This document shows, piece by piece, positions 23,620 to 28,990 of a stretch of 28,990 nt of DNA (the first letter of the stretch is position 1; each line of letters opens with the position of its first letter). The translations under genes and the position numbers were made by a program. The stretch lies in the NCBI GenBank assembly GCA_964474635.1, contig CAYYTT010000033.1, positions 1 to 28,990 on the forward strand, written 5' to 3'. The stretch comes from CAYUYV01 sp964474635. Its GTDB lineage: Bacteria > Pseudomonadota > Alphaproteobacteria > JAJFIK01. The notes beneath the pieces were generated by a model. The model worked only from the letters and a program-made list of their open reading frames with translations. It ran no database searches and was not told the DNA's origin.

Positions 23620-24213
23620 TCAAAGGGTGGGGGACCGCTTCATTTCCTGCCGGCGCATGGGCATGGCGTCGATCAGGGAGAACAGGTTATCGGGTGCGAT
23701 CGGGCTCGTTGAGCGGAGTTTTTCGTCCCCGTCCTTGCCGACAAGAATGACCACGAAATCGGCTGGGGCAATCTCGTAGGCGTTGCGAAGATGCGTCGGG
23801 TCGAGCGCGCTCATCACCTGCCCGTCGACAAGCACGACGTAAGGCAGCACCTCGATCACCACGATGTCGCGGTCTGCCAGCCCTTCGCGTGCGCCCTCAA
23901 GGAGGGCAAGCTGGATGTCCCGGTCGGCCCCCACATGATCCGGTGCAAAAAGCAGAACGGGCCGCTTGACCCATCGATAGCGTTCCAAAGGGGCAGGGCG
24001 CGGGCTTGCGACCGCGACGGCCGGACTGTGGGACGGTCCCGGCAGTGTGGCCTGGGCGCTCGCGGGGACCCCGGTCCCGCCGCACCACAGTGACAGAACG
24101 CCAGCCAGTCCGGCGCAAAAGGCCAGTCCGGCGCAAAAAGGACGGTTCAAGGCGCCCGGGCGGCATGCCTCGCCAGGGCGCCGGTTTGGCCGTGTCCCCT
24201 CGCGCGTTTCCAT
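23620..24213 (-). CDS. Exported DUF4174 family protein
   Basis: The C-terminal 120 residues match DUF4174: LERYRWVKRPVLLFAPDH, VVIEVLPYVVLVDG, FVVILVGKDGDEKLRSTSPI and the characteristic LIDAMPMRRQEM. The fold is thought to be thioredoxin-like. Here the redox Cys pair is absent. The function is unknown. A signal peptide precedes it, containing a duplicated FCAGLA segment. The start is ATG 24213 with AAGGG seven bases upstream, giving 197 residues. The longer open frame on this strand overlaps the divergent DUF898 gene and is not coding there. Confidence 0.88.
   Translation of the reverse strand: METREGTRPNRRPGEACRPGALNRPFCAGLAFCAGLAGVLSLWCGGTGVPASAQATLPGPSHSPAVAVASPRPAPLERYRWVKRPVLLFAPDHVGADRDIQLALLEGAREGLADRDIVVIEVLPYVVLVDGQVMSALDPTHLRNAYEIAPADFVVILVGKDGDEKLRSTSPIAPDNLFSLIDAMPMRRQEMKRSPTL
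24104..24139. repeat. 18-bp direct duplication in the signal peptide of the DUF4174 protein
   Basis: GCCAGTCCGGCGCAAAAG at 24104-24121 is repeated at 24122-24139 with one mismatch. On the minus strand it doubles the six residues FCAGLA in the hydrophobic core of the signal peptide, in frame. Confidence 0.85.
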
Positions 24214-24432
24214 GGCCAGGCCCTTCTCCTGTTCGATCCGCGGCGTGCTGCTCCCCAGGGTGAGGGCAATGCCCCAAAAGGCCAAGCCCCGGCGCAAAGG
24301 GGCCATCCGGCCGCGCCGCTGCCGGCTTGGTTTCGCCCCCTCCTCGGCGTTACGGTGACACCGGTGAGTGGTGGCGGCCGGTATCCCCGGAAACGGGCAA
24401 GACCGGCGACAGGCACGGGGTTTTGGCGGACG

Positions 24433-25773
24433 ATGACCATGTCCATGGCACAGCAGCAGACCAGTGAGCGGGCCTCCGAGGAGGCGGGCGCGGGCGCCGC
24501 GCGGCCCGAATGCCTGTCGGGCCTTGTGGAATTCCAGGAAGACCGCAACACCCTGGCCTTGATGATCCTCACGAACACGTTGGCGACCTTTGTGACCCTC
24601 GGGCTTTATCGGTTCTGGGCGCGCACGCGGCTGCGGCAGTATTTCTGGCACCAGACGGTCCTGGCCGGCTCCGCCTTTGAGTATCACGGCCGGGGCGTCG
24701 AGTTGTTCGCCGGCTTTTGCATCATTTTTGGCGCCATGGGCACGGTCTTCGGCGCGTTTTATGTGGCTAGCGTGCAGGTGTTCACATCCGACTCCACGCT
24801 CGCGCTGATTGGCTTTGCCCCCTTTGCCCTGGTGCCCCTTTTGCTGCCCGTTGCCTTTTACCGGGCCCGCGGCTACCGGCTCACCCGTACGGTGTGGCGC
24901 GGCATCCATTTGGGCCAGGATGGCTCATCGCTCGACTATCTGGGCCTGTGGCTCGCCGGATTGCTGGCGACCTTGCTGACCCTTGGCTTTGCCTATCCCT
25001 GGCGCAATGTCTGGACGGCCCGCTACCGGGTAGGGCACACGCTCGTTGGGGCGCAGCGGATCGCCTTCGAGCCGCGGGGACGGGATCTTGTCGTCCGCTG
25101 GCTGCCGGCCTGGGGGAGCGGCCTGCTTTTGACGGGCGCACTGATCGGCGGCGGGATCTGGCTCAGCCTCTATGACGCCGTCACGGATCTGGCGACGGAT
25201 ATGAACACCCAGCCCGTGGCCGCGCCGTGGTCTGACATCTATGCCGTGCCGCCGGCCCTCTGGGCATTGGCGCTCGCGACGTCGGCCATCCTGTTTTTCT
25301 TCGCGTTCGTCCATTACCGCGTTGCCGAGTTCCGCTATTTTGCCTCCAAAACAGAGATTGGCGGGGCGCGGTTCACGTCCGATCTGCGCACAGACCATGT
25401 GCTGAACATTCTGGCGCCGGGCATGTTGGGCCAGATCGGCTACACCATCGGCTCGGCCATCGCGGTCTATCTGTTGTTTAGTTTTTTAGGAGATTTTCCG
25501 CAAAAGGTCATGTCGGGCGGGGCAACATTGCTGGCCACGCTAGCCCTGGTCATCTTTGCCCTGAGCATCATCTTCGTCGCGTCCTACGGCATTTCCCATA
25601 TTCTCAATCTGGGCATCCGGGCCCCCTTGATGGCCATGGTCGGGCGCAGCCTGACGATCCACAACCCTGAGGCCCTGGACCGGATTGAACAGGCATCGGA
25701 CCTGCCCCTCGACGGGACGGGCGTGCGACCCCATGAGGGCCTCGCTGAGGCCTATGGCCTGGGGGACTGGTGA
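24433..25773 (+). CDS. DUF898/YjgN-family multi-spanning membrane protein
   Basis: This integral membrane protein of about 446 residues has roughly eight hydrophobic helices. It matches DUF898 by FQEDRNTLALMILTNTLATFVTLGLYRFWARTRLRQYFW and by the repeated GLYRFWARTR- and GFAYPWRNVWTARYR-like segments, which suggest an internal duplication. The function is unknown. Starts at 24433, 24439 and 24445 are all possible. I chose 24433, although GCGGA (24426-24430) sits better for 24439. The M48 peptidase gene begins one base after its stop, so the two are almost certainly cotranslated. The gene is divergent from the DUF4174 gene, with a 219-base gap. Confidence 0.9.
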   Translation: MTMSMAQQQTSERASEEAGAGAARPECLSGLVEFQEDRNTLALMILTNTLATFVTLGLYRFWARTRLRQYFWHQTVLAGSAFEYHGRGVELFAGFCIIFGAMGTVFGAFYVASVQVFTSDSTLALIGFAPFALVPLLLPVAFYRARGYRLTRTVWRGIHLGQDGSSLDYLGLWLAGLLATLLTLGFAYPWRNVWTARYRVGHTLVGAQRIAFEPRGRDLVVRWLPAWGSGLLLTGALIGGGIWLSLYDAVTDLATDMNTQPVAAPWSDIYAVPPALWALALATSAILFFFAFVHYRVAEFRYFASKTEIGGARFTSDLRTDHVLNILAPGMLGQIGYTIGSAIAVYLLFSFLGDFPQKVMSGGATLLATLALVIFALSIIFVASYGISHILNLGIRAPLMAMVGRSLTIHNPEALDRIEQASDLPLDGTGVRPHEGLAEAYGLGDW

Positions 25774-25774
25774 C

Positions 25775-27076
25775 ATGAGCGATCCAACCGGCCGTCCCCC
25801 GTCCTCGGCCCTGCCGCCTGGACCCGTCCAGCCCGCCCGGTTCAATCCGGCGCTGCGGGGCATGGGCCTCTTTTACGATGGGCGCTCCGCCACCGGACAA
25901 ACGGTGCAGGCGCGTCTTGAGGGCGAGACCCTGGTGCTGACCGCCGCGCCGGACGCCGGCACTGCGGAGCCGCGTCTTCCCGCGACGGAGCCTTTGGCCG
26001 CCTGGCCCATCGAAGGGCTTGTCGTGGCGGGGGGCAGTTTTGCCAGCGGCGATGTGCGCCTGCGCTGCGCAGGGCACATGGGCCGCCTCGTGTTGCACGG
26101 GCCGGACCTTCTTGAGGCCCTGCGGATCGCGCGGCCCGCGCTCGCGCGGGAGGCGTTCTACGACCAGAGACCCTTGCGGTCCGTGCTCGGCCTGTTTGCC
26201 GTCATCATGGGCGCCTTCGGAGCGATCTTTTTCCTCGTGATCCCCCTCTTGTCGGGCGTAATCGCGCAATCCTTGCCCGATGACTGGCAGAACCGGTTGG
26301 GCGCGCGGGTGGAGGCGGCACGGGTGATCGACTATGCCCGGGCGCTGGGCCGCTCGCGCGATCAGATCCGCTGCGCCGGACCCGATGTGCCCCGTCCCGC
26401 GCCGGGCACCAAGGCGGCCGCCGCCCGCAAGGCCTTCGACAAGATCGTTGCGCGCCTGCGCCCCCATATGGCCATCGATTTGGATGTGCGGGTCACCGTG
26501 GTCGATGTGCCCGTGGTGAACGCCTACGCCCTGCCGGGGGGGCGCATCGTGGTGCACAAGGCCGCTATCGAAGAAGCGCGCCATCCGGATGAAATCGCCG
26601 CCGTCATCGCGCACGAGATGCGCCATCTGGAGGCCCGACATCCGAGCCGGACCATCATCGAGCGCGGCGCCACGGCGCTTTTGCTGAATTTCCTGTTCGG
26701 CGGGGTGGGGGAGCGTCCCGTGGAGTTCCTCATCGGCCGCACCCTGATCAGCACGCGCCACTCCCGGGCCCATGAACGCGATGCCGACGAGGGAGCCATC
26801 CGCATCATGGAGGCGGCCGGGCTTGACCCGCGCGCCTTGGCGAGCTTTCTGGAGCGCGCGGCAAAGGGCGCCGATGGCCAGACGATCAGCTGGCTGATGA
26901 CCCATCCGGCTTCCAGGGACCGGGCCGAGACGGTGCGCGCAAAATCTGCGCCGCTGGGCGAGGTGCCGCCCGCACCCGTCTTGACGCCGGACGAGTTCCG
27001 CGACCTGAAATGGATTTGCAACCGGAACTGGCCGCGTGCGCCTCAACGCAAGGCGCGCAGCGAGTGGGATATATGA
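25775..27076 (+). CDS. M48-family membrane-anchored metalloprotease
   Basis: This zinc endopeptidase has 433 residues. The zinc motif HEMRH is at 280-284 and the third ligand is Glu334 in RAHERDADEGA, so it appears active. A hydrophobic anchor lies at about 137-165. The N-terminal 120 residues form a separate beta-rich domain, and there is no signal peptide in the usual sense. M48 enzymes such as HtpX and BepA take part in envelope protein quality control. ATG 25775 directly follows the DUF898 stop, with GGGGGAC upstream. The pairing of DUF898 and M48 genes is known in other proteobacteria. Its last 34 bases overlap the end of the convergent LysR gene. Confidence 0.92.
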   Translation: MSDPTGRPPSSALPPGPVQPARFNPALRGMGLFYDGRSATGQTVQARLEGETLVLTAAPDAGTAEPRLPATEPLAAWPIEGLVVAGGSFASGDVRLRCAGHMGRLVLHGPDLLEALRIARPALAREAFYDQRPLRSVLGLFAVIMGAFGAIFFLVIPLLSGVIAQSLPDDWQNRLGARVEAARVIDYARALGRSRDQIRCAGPDVPRPAPGTKAAAARKAFDKIVARLRPHMAIDLDVRVTVVDVPVVNAYALPGGRIVVHKAAIEEARHPDEIAAVIAHEMRHLEARHPSRTIIERGATALLLNFLFGGVGERPVEFLIGRTLISTRHSRAHERDADEGAIRIMEAAGLDPRALASFLERAAKGADGQTISWLMTHPASRDRAETVRAKSAPLGEVPPAPVLTPDEFRDLKWICNRNWPRAPQRKARSEWDI

Positions 27077-27942
27077 TCGATCAGGCTGCGGACCGGTGGG
27101 CTGAGGCGGCGCCCCGGCGCTGACATGGCGGCAATCGTCAAGGTGCCCGCGTCCACGTCGTCAAGAACGCGCACAAGCTGGCCGTCGTCGAGATCCGGCC
27201 GCACCAGAAAGGCGGGCAGCAGGGCAATGCCCAGACCTTCCCGCGCGGCCCGCGCCAGCAGCATGCCATTGTCCGCCGACAGTCGCGGCGCGATCCGTAT
27301 CGTGACCGGCGTGTCCGCATCCGGCGGACGCAGGCGCCAGTGACGCACCGGAACCGGCAGGGAATAGGCCAGCAAGGTGTGTGCGGGCAGGTCTTCCACC
27401 CGCTCCACGGGGCCGTGGCGGTCCAGATAGGCCGGCGCGGCCACCAGATGGAGCCGGTCCAGCCCCAGCCGGTGCATGACCAGGGAAGAATCCTCAAGCT
27501 CCGCCGACAGACGAACCGTCAGATCGAAACCGGCCGCGATGGGATCGACCATGCGGTCCGACATGGCCAGATCGATGTCGATCCTGGGATGGCGGGCCAG
27601 AAAGTCCGCCAGGACCTGCGACAGGTGACAGGTCGCGAAATCAAGGGGCGCGTTGAGGCGAATGAGGCCATTGGGCTCCCCGCTGCGGTCGCGCGTGTCC
27701 CGCTCCAAGGTCTCAAGCTCATCGAGAAGCGTGACGCAGCGCTCAAAATACGCGCGGCCAGCGTCCGTCAGGCTGACCTGCCGGGTGGTCCGCTGCAACA
27801 GGCGGGTGTCAAGATGGTCTTCAAGCGCGCGGACCTGCTTGCTGACGGCCGCCGTCGACAGGCCGAGGGCGCGCCCAGCGGCGGCAAAACCCTCGGCCTC
27901 GACGACCTTGCGAAACACGGTCATGGCGCTGAGCCGGTCCAT
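27043..27942 (-). CDS. LysR-family transcriptional regulator
   Basis: This LysR regulator has 299 residues. The winged helix-turn-helix lies at about 1-60 (VVEAEGFAAAGRALGLSTAAVSKQVRALEDHLDTRLLQRTTRQVSLTDAG). The effector-binding domain follows from about 90 (GLIRLNAPLDFATCHLSQVLADFLARHPRIDIDL). The start is ATG 27942 with GGAGG six bases upstream. The frame is open on to 28263 but overlaps the metallo-hydrolase gene. It follows that gene by 26 bases on the same strand and is probably cotranscribed. The target and inducer are unknown; no divergent partner gene is present. Confidence 0.93.
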   Translation of the reverse strand: MDRLSAMTVFRKVVEAEGFAAAGRALGLSTAAVSKQVRALEDHLDTRLLQRTTRQVSLTDAGRAYFERCVTLLDELETLERDTRDRSGEPNGLIRLNAPLDFATCHLSQVLADFLARHPRIDIDLAMSDRMVDPIAAGFDLTVRLSAELEDSSLVMHRLGLDRLHLVAAPAYLDRHGPVERVEDLPAHTLLAYSLPVPVRHWRLRPPDADTPVTIRIAPRLSADNGMLLARAAREGLGIALLPAFLVRPDLDDGQLVRVLDDVDAGTLTIAAMSAPGRRLSPPVRSLIDHISHSLRALR

Positions 27943-27968
27943 CGAGATCCTCCGGCGCCGGAACGCCG

Positions 27969-28898
27969 TTAGCCTGCGGGCGCGTAGGACGCCGCGAGGC
28001 TGGGCGTGCCGGAGGTGCAGCGGGCCCGGTTCGTCTCCACCAGATGGATCAGATGGGCATGGACGGACAGGGCCGCCGCCGGGTGCAGCCCCGGGTCCAC
28101 ATCGGCATAGATGCGGCGCACCATGGTGCGAATGTCCGCGTCGCCGGCGGCCAGCGCGGCGAGGATCTGGTCCTCCCGGCCGCGCCGGTGGGCGATGAAG
28201 GCCTCGATGAAGGCCTTCGCTTCGCGCTGGGGCGGCAGGATCGGCGCGCCATGGGTCGGCCACAGGCTGGTCTCGGCGCGCGCCAGCAGTTTGTCCAGCG
28301 AGGCGAAATAGCTGCCCATGTCCCCATCCGGCGGGGCCACCACCGTGGTCGACCAGCCCATGATGTGATCGCCGCAGAAGAGGGCGTTTTCCTGGGGCAG
28401 GGCGAAACTGAGGTGGTTTGAGGTGTGTCCGGGCGTGAAGACCGCTTCGAGCGTCCAGCCGTCTCCCTCGATCAGATCCCCGTCCTTCAGTGTCACGTCG
28501 GGGGAAAAGGCCATGTCGCCGCCCTCGTCAAGGGAGACACCCACGGATTCGGCCGGACGGACCCGGCCCGCGCCGTGGGGCCCGAAACCCAGCGTGGGTG
28601 CCCCGCACCAGGCCTGGAGGGGGGCGGCAAGGGGGGAGTGATCCTTGTGGGTATGGGTGATCACGATATGGCTGACGGTTTTACCCGCGAGCGCGGCCTT
28701 GAGCGCCTCCAGGTGGCTGTCCAGCAGGGGGCCCGGGTCAATGACGGCAACACTGTCCGTGCCGACAATGTAGGTGCCGGTGCCCGTGAAGGTGAAAGGC
28801 CCTGGATTGTTCGCGATGACGCGTTGGATCAGCGGTGTGAGCGCGTCGCACCGGCCGTATTCGAAATCGAACTCGCGTTGGAAAGGAATACCGGCCAT
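27969..28898 (-). CDS. Metallo-beta-lactamase-fold hydrolase, LACTB2-like
   Basis: The 309-residue hydrolase has the full metal-site set: THTHKDH (His82, His84, Asp86, His87), PGHTSNH (His158), CGDHIMG (Asp177) and PTHGAP (His216). The C-terminal 70 residues form a helical cap (EAKAFIEAFIAHRRGREDQILAAL, YADVDPGLHPAA) like that of LACTB2-type hydrolases, some of which act on RNA. Others are thioesterases or lactonases. It is not recognisable as an antibiotic resistance enzyme. ATG 28898 has AGGAGG five bases upstream. The tRNA-Pro gene ends only 39 bases before this start on the same strand. Confidence 0.92.
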   Translation of the reverse strand: MAGIPFQREFDFEYGRCDALTPLIQRVIANNPGPFTFTGTGTYIVGTDSVAVIDPGPLLDSHLEALKAALAGKTVSHIVITHTHKDHSPLAAPLQAWCGAPTLGFGPHGAGRVRPAESVGVSLDEGGDMAFSPDVTLKDGDLIEGDGWTLEAVFTPGHTSNHLSFALPQENALFCGDHIMGWSTTVVAPPDGDMGSYFASLDKLLARAETSLWPTHGAPILPPQREAKAFIEAFIAHRRGREDQILAALAAGDADIRTMVRRIYADVDPGLHPAAALSVHAHLIHLVETNRARCTSGTPSLAASYAPAG

Positions 28899-28937
28899 TG
28901 CGCCCTCCTGAAATCGGGGCGGCCGGGTGCGGGGTCG

Positions 28938-28990
28938 TGGTCGGAGTGCGCGGATTCGAACCGCGGGCCCCTGCCTCCCGAAGACAGTGC
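28938..28990 (-). tRNA. tRNA-Pro (anticodon CGG), 3' part; 5' end outside window
   Basis: Read on the minus strand, the anticodon stem CTGTC pairs with GGCAG (one G-U) around loop TTCGGGA, giving anticodon CGG (28980-28978). A five-base variable loop follows, then the T arm CGCGG-TTCGAAT-CCGCG, the 3' acceptor strand CACTCCG, discriminator A and encoded CCA (28940-28938). The acceptor predicts a 5' end CGGAGTG just outside the window. The loop is like that of E. coli tRNA-Pro. Confidence 0.92.

Noticed and set aside
27969..28898. Beta-lactamase resistance gene
   Set aside because: There is no signal peptide and the helical C-terminal cap is of the LACTB2 type. The shared metal motif occurs in many unrelated hydrolases.

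Overview
The window is GC-rich chromosomal DNA, coding nearly throughout, with the gene content of an alphaproteobacterium. The evidence is the order hfq, hflX, inositol-phosphatase-like gene, mazG, together with a DUF1489 protein, a DUF4174 protein, a methylcrotonyl-CoA carboxylase alpha subunit, PdxH and an aminoglycoside-phosphotransferase/P-loop kinase fusion. A Rhodospirillales-like member is plausible but cannot be fixed from sequence alone. I see no prophage, insertion sequence, CRISPR array or rRNA.

Layout. (1) 1-4.25 kb: the end of hfq, hflX and an inositol-phosphatase-family gene on +, facing mazG on -. A 513-base AT-richer leader region then precedes a 58-residue protein with a near-perfect ribosome binding site and a 14-bp-stem terminator. 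(2) 4.26-7.03 kb: a secreted double-domain M16 peptidase on -. (3) 7.28-15.2 kb, all +: a NUDIX hydrolase overlapping a LiuC-like enoyl-CoA hydratase, a GFA-family zinc protein, a membrane protein with two TIR-like domains, an L-2-haloacid dehalogenase-like HAD enzyme, a methylcrotonyl-CoA carboxylase alpha-like subunit, an exported protein of unknown family and a DUF1489 protein. (4) 15.2-18.3 kb, all -: a SAM methyltransferase, a J-domain protein without zinc finger and a Sel1-repeat exported protein. (5) 18.5-23.6 kb, +: pdxH, the phosphotransferase/kinase fusion, an acyl-CoA synthetase and a DUF1499 membrane protein. (6) 23.6-29.0 kb: DUF4174 (-), a tightly coupled DUF898 membrane protein and M48 metalloprotease (+), then LysR, a metallo-beta-lactamase-fold hydrolase and the 3' part of tRNA-Pro(CGG), all on -.

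Functional themes are RNA and ribosome homeostasis (Hfq, HflX), nucleotide sanitation (MazG, NUDIX), branched-chain or fatty acyl-CoA catabolism (LiuC-like, LiuD-like, acyl-CoA synthetase), cofactor B6 salvage (PdxH) and envelope proteolysis (M16, M48 with DUF898).

The least ordinary features are the two-TIR-like membrane protein, the small protein with its long leader, the tRNA-Pro that ends only 39 bases before the metallo-hydrolase start, and short tandem duplications (10-18 bp units) in leaders, linkers and signal peptides at six places.
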